A stretch of DNA of 64,000 bases from Rotaria sp. Silwood1 (taxonomy: Eukaryota; Rotifera; Eurotatoria; Philodinida; Philodinidae): NCBI GenBank assembly GCA_905250075.1, contig CAJNOP010000002.1:1493867-1557866 (forward strand), given 5' to 3'. The position numbers and the translations under genes were made by a program. This document shows positions 1 through 12,400 of this stretch, in pieces. The first letter of the stretch is position 1. Each line of letters starts with the position of its first letter. A model generated the notes under the pieces. It saw nothing but the letters and a program-made list of their open reading frames with translations, did no database searches and was not told the DNA's origin.

Positions 1-982
1 AAGTTGGTTTTTAATCTTTTTTTTATCGAGTTCAAATAAACGAAATGTAATAATATAAATCAGTTTTTCAACAAGCTATCTTTTCAGCTTTTGGTGCTTT
101 GGCTTTAAATGTTTCCTAATAATTTAAGTCTCGAGATGGAACCTGATTGCTGAAAAGAAGATGATTCATATATATTTATAGAATGAGGTTCACTTTAATA
201 GTTGCAAAAAGTAACGTTTTTTCGATTTTTCTTAGGGTTTTACTTATACTGATTTTTTTTATTGGAAGTTGATGAAAAAAAAACTAAAAAAAAAACAAAA
301 TAATAGCAACATTCTCGCTTAACCACCTTCCTAGCAGATACTTTGTTGATAAATGATCGTAGTTATTCATACTTAGATGTGCTCTCTGGAACATCACGTG
401 AGTCATCACTTGAAGTTATTCAGTATAAATCTTAGATTCAAAACATTTACTACAAAATATGGAACAAATTTAAACTTATCTCCTCTTCTTAAAAAAATGT
501 TTTTTTGAACTCCTTTATCTGCGATCTAATACACAAAAGTATTTGGTCTTTCTATTTTAACAAGATTTCTCATACTCTTATTCCAGTGATATTCCAGTAT
601 ATAAGGTCTCATTAAAACGCGTTGTTACCCAAAATAATAATACTAATAGAGTTTAAACGATAAATAATCTGATGTTCATTCTAATTGATATAGAACAATG
701 CATGAAAACCTGTTTATAAAAGAGCAAACTCATTTGTTTATCTGAACCCGTCGAAAGATCATTTAAGCATTTACTCTCCTGCATGAATAGTTATGATCAC
801 ACATATAAATATTATCTCAGTTCAAAGTCTATTAATCTTTCTAAATATACTTTCATACATCAAAACCGATGTGTTTGCAAAAGATCTCCTTTTTCCTCCG
901 TTCTTTATTAATAGAAGATCATTCCCCTAGGATAAACTTTTACAAAAAAAGAAAAGAAAAACAATGTTCAAAAGAATTTCAA
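1..982. other. Intergenic, no gene seen
   Basis: AT-rich sequence with poly-A and poly-T runs lying beyond the 3' end of the SKI8/WDR61 gene. No open frame with recognisable protein similarity, no RNA gene and no clear repeat was seen on either strand. The stop of the neighbouring minus-strand gene is at 983-985, so the first few hundred bases to its left should include that gene's 3' UTR. Confidence 0.5.
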
Positions 983-2397
983 TTAATGATTGAATGAATG
1001 TACTATAATACTTTTGTCTTGTGACATCGATACGAATTGTGTACCCGAATAATTAAATCTAACACACCATACTTGATCGGAATGTTCAGCAGATGTATAA
1101 ACACATCGTTTTGCTTTTGTATCCCAAATTTTAACCGATTTATCTGATGAACTATATATAAAAGCCATTTAATTTAGTATTTCTCATTATGAAAAAAATC
1201 AATACATACGATGATATTAAATATTGATTATCTGAACTGAATGCTACACTAAGCACCCATGAACTATGACCAGATAATGTACTTACAGTTGTTGGCTGAG
1301 CAGTATGTCTAGCGGAAACAACATAATTATTAAAAAAGAATAAACAGATTAAATTTACATGTCATGAAGTCGAATATGACAATCATCAGATGCCGAAGCT
1401 AACACTTGAGAGTCCGGTGAAAAACATAATGCACGTATAGGCATAGCATGACCTAGTTTTTTTTTTGAACTATAATTTAAAAACAAAATTAAAATAATAA
1501 ATTGTGTACCTTCAACTGTATGTAATAATTTTCCAGTTGCTACATCAAAAATATTTACGAAACCATTTTGTGAACCACATGCAAGTAATTTTCCATCAGG
1601 ACTCTAAAAATAAAAAAAAATCGTATTTAATAATCGTTTTCCTAAAACAAACAATAAAAAAAGAATAATTTTCTTTACATAAATAGCACTTAATACAAAT
1701 TTTGTTTGTGTATCTAATGTCATTTCTTTTTGACCACTTTCAGAATTATATAAATCAACTTTACCACCAAAACTTCCCGTAGCAATATATTGTCCATCGG
1801 GTGAAAATGCTAAACTCCAAGCATTTACTAAAATTATATACATAGAAAACATTTTTATTAACTAATTTCATATTTTACCTGGAGTTGCATCAATATCACG
1901 AATAAGTTTTCCACTTTCAATATCCCATAATTTAATTTGTGCATCAAGTGCACATGTTGCTACGACTATATGAATTTGTATGAAAAAAAAAATGGAAATA
2001 CAATAAGAGGATGATTTTTCTTGTGACAAACCTGTTCCTTGAGGATTAACATCAACCGAAACAATACCAAGACGATGACCTGTACATGTATATTTCAATT
2101 CGAGTTTTTCTTTATACCATGACCAAATTTTAACTTTATCATCGATTGAACCACTAATTATATGTTCAGAACCATCTTTTAAACTTTTTGTCCAAGCACC
2201 TGCCCAAATCCCATCTTCATGAGCTTAACAAAAAGAAGCAATAAAGTTTTGAAAATTTTTTTAGTTTTATTTAATAGAAGAAAAGAGATTTTTGTATACC
2301 ATTGTCTTGACGACATAAACATTTAGCAGTCTAAAGAAAATAAATTAGAGAATATTTATTACTAAACAAAAAATTCTTTTCCTACCACTTCTGGCAT
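983..2397 (-). CDS. WDR61: SKI8 / WDR61 WD40-repeat protein
   Basis: Encodes a seven-bladed WD40 propeller of the Ski8/WDR61 family, a scaffold of the cytoplasmic Ski complex (3'-5' mRNA decay with the exosome) and, in animals, of the nuclear PAF1 complex. The translated exons follow human WDR61 closely: [62 protein letters not shown] and [12 protein letters not shown], in order. The start is a 12-nt first exon (MPEV, 2386-2397), then 2300-2330, 2032-2223 and 1879-1965; these junctions keep phase. Further exons run to the stop at 983. Introns are 45-75 nt. Length is close to the family norm of about 305 residues. The very short first exon is easily missed by gene callers. Confidence 0.93.
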
Positions 2398-3163
2398 GAA
2401 TGATTATTATCAATTTATTTCAATCTAGAGAAATGTATATTTCAAGCATAATATGTTCAAAATTGAAAAAAAAAACAAAACATAACAAAGCAAATGTTGC
2501 AAAAAGGTTTTTCACTTTTCTGTATTGTACTACTGGTATATCGAAGACGGAATGGGAATGAGCAAGAGATAGAGGGCGTATAGTACACGCTCAAAATATA
2601 GACAGAGCTGCAAATATTCATAAGTGGTATTGAAAAAAAGTGTAATATTTGTAAAATAACATAATAAAACTATGCTATAATTTGAATCTTTTTTTTTTGT
2701 TAATATATTGAAGTAATAAACTTCAGTGTTCTGAATATGCTGAAATTAAATCCTTTTGTGATTTTTATATTATTATAGAAGATTCTGAGAAGTAGAGGTG
2801 CAAATAGTATCGATCGTCAAAATTCCAGTTTGGTTTTTATCTCTGCTGAGATGTTTCAAATAGTAAAGAATGAGCGGTTATATTTATTGAAAAGTTTGTT
2901 TTTGTAAATTAATGTTAACGATTGAATTAATACACACAAAACAGAATGCTTCAAAATTCAAATTCTTTTGTACAGTATGTATTTTTTTATATCTATGACA
3001 ATTATAAGTTAAACTTTAACTACCACGAAAAAAAATATATTTCATCATCTAATAAAATTCAAAATGAGTAATCTGTAGATTAATTAAAGTTAGCACAAAA
3101 AAAAAGCAACGCATCAATAATTTTCTTGTCTTGTCATTTTCTTATCTAGATAAACTATTAATG
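2398..3163. other. Intergenic, WDR61 upstream region
   Basis: About 770 bp between the WDR61 start and the 3' end of the peptide deformylase gene, both on the minus strand. It should hold the WDR61 promoter and the deformylase 3' UTR. No coding exon or RNA gene is apparent. Confidence 0.45.
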
Positions 3164-3871
3164 TCAAACAGTTGGTACGATTATATAATCAACTTGTTGA
3201 TCAAAATAATTTTTTTCTTTTTCATATTGATCCATACTAATGATGCTTTCTTTTCCATTTGCACGATCATCTATAAATGGTTTATCAATATTAAGTATAC
3301 CATTAAGATGATCCATTTCATGTTGTAATAATTCACTAATTGATACATCAAGTTCATTCCATTTTTGTTCATTCCCATTATCATCTGTATATACAATTGA
3401 TATTGATTTTGCACGTTGTTTTTTAACAAGAATACGTGGAATACTCATACAATCATCCCACATGGTTATTGTATCTGATGATGACCAGATTATTTTTGGG
3501 TTGATTAATGTCAATGATCCATAACCAAGATTAAGTGCAATCATACGTAAATTAATACCTATTTGACAAGCACTGATACCACGACCAAAACCATTTTTAC
3601 GACGAAAATCAGCTAGAGCATAATGAAGTCGAAGTTTTGCGGCTTGAACAAAATCATGTTGAAGATTGAGAACTAATTCATTACTACGACGTAGATGAGG
3701 ATCACCAATTAAACAGATCGAAATTGGTAGTGGATTTGATGAGGAAAATTTTTCAAGATCTTTTTGTAATAATGGTGAAACCCATTTCGATGAATAGGCA
3801 TTTGTTGATTGCGATCGACAAAATTGCTGAATAGAACGTAGAGAAAAAAGACAACGATGTAATTTTAACAT
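3164..3871 (-). CDS. Peptide deformylase, bacterial-type, intronless
   Basis: Predicted to remove the formyl group from N-terminal formyl-methionine of organelle-made proteins, using a metal ion. All three family motifs are present: motif 1 as GRGISACQIG (residues 96-105), motif 2 as WDDCMSIP (metal ligand C141) and motif 3 as QHEMDH (H184, E185, H188). Motif 1 has Cys where the family usually has Pro (A-P-Q becomes A-C-Q). I chose the start MLKLHRC (235 residues); the open frame extends upstream as low-complexity hydrophobic sequence. The basic, Ser-rich N-terminus could be a mitochondrial targeting peptide. The gene is one exon in a neighbourhood of intron-rich genes, and the DFRRKNGFGRGIS...WDDCMS arrangement resembles a bacterial deformylase branch more than the animal mitochondrial one, so horizontal origin is likely (inference). 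Confidence 0.87.
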   Translation of the reverse strand: MLKLHRCLFSLRSIQQFCRSQSTNAYSSKWVSPLLQKDLEKFSSSNPLPISICLIGDPHLRRSNELVLNLQHDFVQAAKLRLHYALADFRRKNGFGRGISACQIGINLRMIALNLGYGSLTLINPKIIWSSSDTITMWDDCMSIPRILVKKQRAKSISIVYTDDNGNEQKWNELDVSISELLQHEMDHLNGILNIDKPFIDDRANGKESIISMDQYEKEKNYFDQQVDYIIVPTV

Positions 3872-4354
3872 TCTACTTTTGCGTTGTTGGTTGATAATGT
3901 TTTGTATGGTATATAAAAACGTGTACTTATCACTATCGATCCGATCTTCATCTGTGTATAGGTAAAAAAAAATGAAGAACGAAAAAGAAAAAAAAAAGTA
4001 TATAAGCTTTATTGACGGCAAATGATGACACCGGAGAAGGCACAAAAAAGGGTTGAAAAATATTTGAAGAAGAATATTTAGTAAATAAGAAACATGCTCA
4101 AAAATAAATTATATTGATGTTTATGATTATATTAAAGAATGTTCGAAGCTTTTCAAAAAATACACATTCGTGATACTCAAAATTAGTTGTGTTTTCATGT
4201 TTGATAAGATAGCAAAAGAAAATTTACTAGTAATTTTATTTGCATTGTTTACCCTATCTAAGAGGAGATAACAGAGAACCTCACTCTATGATAAAACAAA
4301 AAACAAAAATAAAATATTTTGTGTCTTTTTTAAAATCTCATATTCACATTAATC
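3872..4354. promoter_or_regulatory. Shared divergent promoter region
   Basis: About 480 bp separating the starts of the minus-strand deformylase and the plus-strand D-serine dehydratase-like gene. Any promoters for the two genes must lie here, so they could be co-regulated. It is AT-rich; no specific binding site is recognisable. Confidence 0.4.
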
Positions 4355-5593
4355 ATGCAACCACAATCATTTGTGCCTTACGATAAAGGATTGGGTATAG
4401 GTGATAATTGTCATAAATGGAATTTATTACGAGAAGATATTAGTTTACCAGCGGCAAGTCTTTCATCTGAAAATGTTGAACATAATCTTCGTTGGATGCA
4501 AAATTTCATAGAAAAATATAATGTGAAATTCGCACCACATGGTAAAACAACAATGTGCCCTAAACTTTTTCATCAACAACTTAATTATGGTGCTTGGGCA
4601 ATAACATTAGCTACTGTACAACAAGTTCAATTAGCTTATTCAGCTGGTGTACGACGTATATTAATGGCAAATCAATTAGTTGGTAAAACAAATATGTCTA
4701 TAATTAAACAATTGCTTGATAATGATCCTAATTTTGATTTTTATTGTTTAATTGATTCATCAACAAATATTGAACAACTCGGAAAATTTTTTAATAATGA
4801 AAAACAAAAACGATTACAAGTTCTTCTAGAAATAGGTGTTCATAATGGTCGAACAGGAATACGAACTGATGAAGATGAAAGAAATATTTTAAATACTCTT
4901 GGACAATATCAAAATTCTTTAGCTCTTGTTGGTGTTGAATTATTCGAAGGTGTATTAAATGAAGAACAACCTATTCGACTTATGTTACAACGTGCAGTTG
5001 CTTGTTTACAACGTTTAATAAATTCAAATCAATTAGCTCGTTCACCACCCATATTATCAGGTGCTGGTTCAGCTTGGTATGATATTGTTGCCGAAGAATT
5101 TTCTAAAATAGGTTCTACAGTTGATATTATTCTTCGACCTGGATGTTATTTAACACATGATAGAGGTATTTATCAACGGGCACAAACACGTATTCTTGAA
5201 CAAAATTCAATCGTTCGAGATATTAGCAAGAATGATGCACTTCGACCTGCTCTTCAAATTTGGGCTTATGTTCAATCAATACCTGAAATAAATCGAGCAA
5301 TTATTGGTTTTGGTAAACGTGATGCACCATTTGATGCTGGTTATCCCATACCTGCTCTTCATTATCGATCCGAATGGTCTAAACCTATTGAAATAGATCA
5401 TAATAAGTATCAAATAACAAATATGATGGATCAACATGCATTTATGTCTTGTCCATCTGATCATAATCTTATTGTTGGTGATATAATTGCATTTGATATA
5501 TCACATCCATGTTTAACATTTGATAAATGGAGAAAAATATTACTTATTGATAATAGTTATACAGTTATTGATATTCTTGATACATATTTTTAA
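4355..5593 (+). CDS. D-serine dehydratase-like PLP enzyme, intronless
   Basis: A fold-III PLP enzyme (alanine-racemase-type N-terminal barrel plus the C-terminal D-serine dehydratase-like domain), of the D-serine dehydratase / D-threonine aldolase / amino-acid deaminase group. The PLP lysine is K64 in PHGKTTM. HPC near the C-terminus (H384, C386) matches the H-x-C metal site of D-serine dehydratases. Other landmarks are GAWAITLATVQQ, ILMANQLVG, GAGSAWYDIV and RPGCYLTHD. The 412-residue length fits the family. Reaction expected: metal- and PLP-dependent removal of ammonia from D-serine or a related D-hydroxy amino acid; the exact substrate cannot be read from sequence. A single 1.24-kb exon and strong likeness to bacterial amino-acid deaminases suggest horizontal transfer. 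Codon use is as AT-rich as its neighbours, so any transfer is old. Confidence 0.88.
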   Translation: MQPQSFVPYDKGLGIGDNCHKWNLLREDISLPAASLSSENVEHNLRWMQNFIEKYNVKFAPHGKTTMCPKLFHQQLNYGAWAITLATVQQVQLAYSAGVRRILMANQLVGKTNMSIIKQLLDNDPNFDFYCLIDSSTNIEQLGKFFNNEKQKRLQVLLEIGVHNGRTGIRTDEDERNILNTLGQYQNSLALVGVELFEGVLNEEQPIRLMLQRAVACLQRLINSNQLARSPPILSGAGSAWYDIVAEEFSKIGSTVDIILRPGCYLTHDRGIYQRAQTRILEQNSIVRDISKNDALRPALQIWAYVQSIPEINRAIIGFGKRDAPFDAGYPIPALHYRSEWSKPIEIDHNKYQITNMMDQHAFMSCPSDHNLIVGDIIAFDISHPCLTFDKWRKILLIDNSYTVIDILDTYF

Positions 5594-5698
5594 TAATGAC
5601 TCATTTTTTTTATTCTCTTTTTTTAAAATATATAAACACAGTAGAAAGAAAAAAACATATTTATAGATTTTTCTTTTTTTTTTTTTTTGATAAACTAA

Positions 5699-6100
5699 TT
5701 ATTGTCCAATTCGATTAATAACCCAATCTGTTTGACAAAGTGGACATTGTGCTCGTTGTTTAACCCATTGACTCATACAACAATTATGAAATGAATGATT
5801 GCAAGTACCCCAGACAATAATACATTCTTGAAGATTACTTGCTGCTTGACAACGTAGACAAGATTCAGATAAAGCCGTTCGACATATAGCACATACATCA
5901 TGAGCTACATCCCAACTCCAAATGCCTAATGATAATTCTTGTTATTTTTTTTTAAGAAAAGAAAAACTTTGTTACTCACCAACAAGATTCCAACGTTTGA
6001 GTGTAAATGGAACGGATGATGATAACGTATCTGATGTTGGATTGCTGTTATTATTGTTGACATTTGTTGATTGTGTAGATGTTTGACTATTTTCTGACAT
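5699..6100 (-). CDS. RNF7: RING-box protein 2 (RNF7/RBX2)
   Basis: Small RING-H2 protein that binds the E2 in cullin-RING ubiquitin ligases; RBX2 pairs mainly with CUL5. Two exons, 5980-6100 and 5699-5925, join in phase to give 115 residues, against 113 in human RNF7. The N-terminus is Ser/Thr/Asn-rich, followed by FTLKRWNLVGIWSWDV, the beta-strand that inserts into the cullin. The RING contains CAIC, CLRCQ, CNHSFHNCC and CPLCQTDW. The runs CNHSFHNCCMS and VINRIGQ match RNF7 rather than RBX1, which ends in KYGH. Intron length is 54 nt. The gene is convergent with the D-serine dehydratase-like gene (105 bp between stop codons). Confidence 0.95.
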
Positions 6101-6408
6101 CTCAAAGAAAAAAAAGCAAGAAAAAAGAAGGCAATTAATTCAAAATAGATAAATCATAAATATAGATAAGATTGTTTTAGATGATACATGAAAAATTTTT
6201 TAAAATTTTGACATCTAGAAAATTTTGTGAAGATTTAACAAAAAAAAAAATTATAATAACTACCTAAGTGAACAAGAAAAATGATTAGGTCTCATATACG
6301 ATTACAATTAATAGAACAAAAACAAACTGATATAATAATTGATTTTTCGAGTATGTGTAAAAAGAAACAGATCAAGTAGTAATAAGACATTGTACATAGA
6401 ATGTGAGT
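6101..6408. other. Intergenic between RNF7 and TRPM gene
   Basis: About 310 bp, AT-rich. It should contain the RNF7 promoter and the 3' UTR of the TRPM-like gene, both on the minus strand. No other feature was recognised. Confidence 0.4.
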
Positions 6409-6450
6409 TCAAACATCACTGGTCATTGATCCATCCGTAGTGAGTGATAC
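6409..6450 (-). other. TRPM last exon, form B
   Basis: Distal candidate terminal exon of the TRPM-like gene. After an ATATATAG acceptor it reads, in phase 0 from the upstream exon ending at 6884, VSLTTDGSMTSDV and TGA. The final S-D-V fits the class I PDZ-ligand pattern (S/T-X-hydrophobic). See the competing exon at 6627-6683. Confidence 0.55.
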
Positions 6451-9400
6451 CTATATATATAAAAGAAAATAATCAATGTTTGACATTGTTTTTCTTTGAG
6501 ATTATTCGTCAATATCTAATTTTTTAATCCATGCAATAATCACGACAAGACTATTTGAAATGTTAATATGTCAATTAAGTTAATAAATAAAAGTCAATGT
6601 GAATAGTTAGTAACAAATGTATTTGATTATATAGAATAGAAGCCAGGATGACCATAAGCATTGAACACTATTTCATCGTCTACCTGTGTATTCATCACTT
6701 AAAAGAAGAGAAAAAAGAAAAACAAAAGTAAAATTTTCTAATATTCTTTCAAAATTTATCAATATAAACTAAAGTAGTAATCATTCTTTAATAAGATTGT
6801 AAATCACATTCAATGATTTAAAGCATTGATTATATAGATTAGTATGAGCTGTAATCATGTAGGTTTTTATAGCATTTAATTACGTTTCTGGGAGAAGAAA
6901 AAGTATTAATGATTGGCGTTTGTGGTTCATCAGGTGTTATACTTGAACGAGGACTATTAATAATTAATGATTCTCGTCGATAATTTCCTTTCGATTGACT
7001 AATACTATTGCTTGTGTCATCAACTATTTTAATGCAAAAGAAAATTTTTTTTTTCGTTCTTTTGTTTTTCTTATTTCATTTGGTTATTAAAAAAATAATT
7101 AGTAAAGTAAAAATCATATGACTATAAACATACATGATTCTTCAGGATCTAAACGACGTCGTTCCGGTAATTTAATACGTTCACCACCCATAACTTTTAA
7201 ACCATCCATCAGATGTTCAAGATAATCACACATATGAGCTTGCTAAATAACAATTTTTATATGAAATAAATGCAAGAAAAAAGAAATAGTCAAAATATAT
7301 TATTACTTGATTACTCATAACTTGCATACGATTTTCAAGTGTTCGAATTTTATTTAATATATTCTCTTGGGGTGATTGACTAAAAATACACAGTACTAGT
7401 CAAAAATATAAGATCAATGTATTTTTTGACTTTTGTTCTTACGATAACAAAGATTTAACTTCAATCTAAATAGTCGTATGAATAACCATTGAAGTTCTCG
7501 CCATGAAATTCTTTTCATACCGAAATTTCTTAGATCGACTATGACAACAAGATTTCTAAGAAAGCAAACACGGTAATTTTCAAGTCTTTGAAGACTGTGT
7601 GAATATCAGTTTGAAAGAGTATCATATTAAAAAGCATAGAAACCTGAATAAAACGAGAGATTATTGTATTTCTTGCGACTTTCTCGTTCAAAAACATAAG
7701 CATCACAAATCGAAATTTATCATAACATTGCTAAAAAAGCGCATTGCCTTGTTTTTTATGATGAATATAAGTTTTGAACAGAGAGTCGCAGGAAATGTTT
7801 CAACTCTTCATTTTCTTCAGAGTTTTGTGCTTTCTAAGATGGTGTCCGTTAGAATTAATTTTTACACAGTCTTCTCAAACCTGAAAACTATCGTGTTTGA
7901 TGCTTTCAGAAATCTTCTTCTGATAGTTCATTTATAAAATTTCAGTATGCAATACATTTGATAGAGAACTTCATTAACTATTGAAACTATTATTTAGATT
8001 TAAGTGAAATATTTGGTATTGTAGAAAAACAAGTTAAAAATATGTTGACTTCATATTTTTCATCGATGTTTTATAAGAAACATATTACTAGTAGTACTTG
8101 ATTTAACTTTATTACTTACACTCGTTCTTCATCTAGATCAGTTTCATCAATTAATTTTCTTCCTATTTTTAAAAAGTTATAGTAAACTTCATCACCATAT
8201 GCATCTTCAGCTGCTTCAATTTTTGTTACGCTTTTGTCATCAAGTGAAATTTCTAAAAAAATTTATTACAAGAAATAAAAGAAAATAAAAATTATGCGTT
8301 TACTATATTTTGTTCTATTCAAATGTTCCTCATATTTAGTTTGAATAAATTTTAATTTAGGACATTTTGCCAATGTAAATAATGTTACTCGCCAAAGATG
8401 CGAGAAGAATATGAAAGGTGCTGGAATTGACGGGCGCGATAAATATTCACACACTAATGAATATCGTTGAAATTTCCAGATACGATCTGTATTGCTTTGA
8501 AGACGATCGAAAGTATTACTACATTAAAATAAAACAAGCAATTTAAGTTAAATATTATTTAGATCAATCAAAATGGTTTCAGTACATAAAGATCATCGAT
8601 AGTTTCTCTTTTCATAATTATTTTATGAACTTATTTTAATTCAAATTGAGCAGTTATTCTAACAGCAAATAGACAAGTAAAGTGTTAAATTTTCTAGAGA
8701 ATAACTTCTTTTCGAAGATAATCGAAAACAAAATATCCTTTATTCTTGAAAATAAATCCAAAGATTAAAAATAAAATCCTAATAAAATCACATGAAACTC
8801 ATTCTATTCAGAATAATTCATAATTTTAAATACAATAATTGCAAACAACTTATAGAAAATATCTAATTATTTGAAATTTTTACAATCAATATCTTTGTCT
8901 ATTATTTGCTTTAAATACCTGAACATAGCAATAAGTAGATTAACCAAGAGTATACTAACAATTGCCATATAAGAAATCAATAAAATAAATGCTGCATAAC
9001 CATTTGCTTTATAATTATCTGGATATAGACGAATGATATTAAAAAAAAAATAAACATAATATAATTCAAGTAAAAAACTTTTTTTTCTCTGATTTTCATA
9101 CCTCCAAATGTATCTAAAGCCTCTAATTCGCCAAATATTTGCCAATAAGCAAGATTCATAATTTCACGTGGCAAATGCCAAGAAAATTTGTTTACACCAT
9201 GTACTAAACCATGAAATGGTACGCCAAATGCCAAAATAAATACAAATAACATTAACATGAAAAACTTCAAATCATGCACCTTGAAAAAAAAAACATAACA
9301 AAACAATATTTAATAGAAGATTAAAAAAAGCTGTTGGTGAAATCTCTGCGGGAATGAAAAGTGAAATACGATAGAGTTGCTGTTGTTAGTCATATGACGG

Positions 9401-12400
9401 TCACGATCTCTTGTAGGAAACTGCGGGTCCGAGTCTGAAACTAAATTTTTTTGCCAGGTTTGGACCTAATATTTTACTTTTCTATCGAGCCCTTTTACAC
9501 ATTTTTGTGGATCCGTAACTTCCCAGATAAGAAATACAGCAACAAGAATTAACTATACATTGAGTTTTTTCTAAGAGCAACGAATAAATAGCTAAAACCT
9601 TCATCCTTCACTGATTCATGTGTACAGAAGGTGCCAGATATTAATGAAAAAAATCTCGGGTTTCAACACAGTCAGGTTGAGGTCTAAAATTTTAAGTTTT
9701 TTAGGTGCAGATCCACGAAAACGTAAACCTGCAGCTTCATAATCTCTGGCCGACGTCTGTATCATGGTCGCTAATGATGTTTGATCAGTACCTGTTACGA
9801 TCTATGATAATTTTTGACAAGCGACTATCACAACCTGTGATAGTCTCTAGCTATTGTATGTCACAGCTTATGAAGGTTGAGGATGGGTGTAAATTGCTAC
9901 CCTAAATACTTCGATACTCTTTTTTAGATCGTGCTTCACAAAATCGATTAGATTATTTACCATTTCACCAATCATAACAAGTTTCGGTCCAAGTCGTCTT
10001 ACAGCAGCAAACATATCCAATGTACGTATAAACCAAAGTGATAAATCAAATGATAAAATAATACGTGCTGCACAAAAACATTCTGATGCTGGCAAATATC
10101 GAAGTGTAATACCAATAATAAATAAAATTATAGCCAAAACGTCTAATCTATTCCAAAAGGTTTTAAAATAAGCTATTACAGCATTTCGTGTTGATTGTGC
10201 TTCTATTGCTACTAGCTATAGTATGAACAGTACATGAAAATTATAAAATAATAGATTATATATATATATGCATATGTATAGATATATTCAAACACATTAC
10301 CTGTCGAATTTCTTCACAAACTAATGTAAAAACCCATATGACAAGTATAATTTCGGTAATAGACTGGTGTTTATGTCGTTGAAATCCATATGAAACTGAT
10401 TTGGTAACATTATAAGAGTGTTTAGTCGAAGTATAACTTTGAAGTGGTTCATTATCATCGTTGTCAGTAGTTGGGTCTTTACGATGTACCGAATCAGCAG
10501 ATGGTCCACATACATCCACTGGAAAATTATAGAGTGGAAAAAAATCACATAAAATCACATAGGAGAAAAGCATTAAAAAAATCAGATGTGAGTACTAAAA
10601 TAGAAGAAAAAAAAAACAAAAAAAAAATAAATAATAATGCTAAATGAGAGATTATAAGAAAACTAATTTTCAAAATTAAACATTATTTTCAAACAAAGCA
10701 TATAGATGACTTTCATCTAGTTGAATACTTACTAAATTATAAAGATATTTAACATATGGAGCACGTAGAAACGTAGTAATATTGAGAAAATATTGAGAAA
10801 ATGTAAATGGTTTCCTAAGAGAATAAAATAAAACGAAGTATTATTATCATTTTTTGTCTAATTCTAGTTATATAAATCAATAAATTATAAGTTAAATAAT
10901 ATTCATTTATAAAAAGCAATAATTGCTAATGTAAGCACTTGTTAGTATTATTTTTTTTTTTTTTATCTCTGACTCATCTTTCTTTTCCTATGAAAACAGT
11001 CGAAATCGACAAACCTGTTATTAGAAGAATCCACATCCTTATATTGTGTTAATAAACTCATTTGAGTTCCTTCCGTGGACCTAGAAAAATGACAAAAAAA
11101 AGAAATATAATTGAATATAATGAACTCAAGTGAAGATGAAAATGAAAATTTATAGTCAAATAATAGATGCATTATTTCAGTAGTTATATAATATAAGAGT
11201 TTTACAATGAATATAGGTATTCAATATTGACTTAAATGAATATAAATGCATCAAATCAGTTCGAGATGTAATATATCAAAAGTTGTGCATCAGTTGACTC
11301 AACGTATGATAGCTTTTTGTTTATTATGGATCGAGAGATTCGAATGAAGAAAAATAGTTTATCAACCGTCTTTTTGCGAACTGGATCGAATATCTATTTG
11401 AAAATATAATGTACCTCATTGATTTTTGAAAAGCTTTTGATGGAAACATCGTATAGACCTGCGGTTTTCACTATTTCAGACAAAAAAGTCAGAACGATCA
11501 AAGTATAAACGAAATTCGATTGATGAACAATTCATAAATCAGATGAGTTATTGGTGGAGATTTTTCGAAAACAGTATTCTGAAGTTCATTTTCTTTTGAT
11601 TCATATTTTGAATAGGACTAGTCTATAGAAGAAAATTTTCTCTTTCGGTCTTTCATCTGGTTTGTGTCAAAAATGTTAAGACTTTTCCCGACAGCACTGG
11701 ATTCAGACAACTGAAACTCTGATCATCTAGAAAAGTAGTTAGAGAGATGATTCACTGTGCTGAGTTGAATGATGAGATTTGTTTTTACGTTCGAAATGAT
11801 CTGATACTGTCATCTCAGTATTTCTGCAGCTTTACCATCAGTCTCTCTATGTAATGAAGATGCCGACATTTCGGACTTTAGCTACTTTTTCAAATGATCA
11901 CAGGTCACTTAACTGAAGTCGGAGCTCTCGGAAGAAGTGTTATAACTCTCGAAAAGAGTAACCTAGGAGTATTGGTCCTACATAGATCGAAAGAAAAGAA
12001 TTTTTCTTATCGATTGGTGTGTATCATAAGTCTAAAGCGAAAGAAAGATGACTTCAGAATATCGTTTTCAAAATCTCCATCAATAACTCATCTAGTTGGT
12101 CGATGACTGACCAACCAAATGACAATATTCTTTGATGGCTACATATTTTATATGTTGAAATGAATATTAGTTCTTGTGAATGAAGCTGTCACATGTCTAC
12201 AGTCGATCATTCTATATTATAATCAAAAATTGACGAAAACAGGGAATAAATAAAGAAAAACAATAAGAGTTTATTCTATCATTTCCGAAAAATCATCAAT
12301 TCGATCATGTATGATGGTATATGTGTCATGAATACAAGTCTCTAAGTGATAAAAAATAAATTAATGCATAATCTTTTTTTCATTTTCAAATGTTTCGTAA

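Noticed and set aside
7599-7937. 112-codon plus-strand frame in the TRPM intron
   Set aside because: It lies within the foldback repeat, has no recognisable protein similarity and biased low-complexity composition.
9411-9450. gcgggtccgagtctg, vaguely like a tRNA T-arm
   Set aside because: No acceptor stem, anticodon arm or D-arm can be folded around it.
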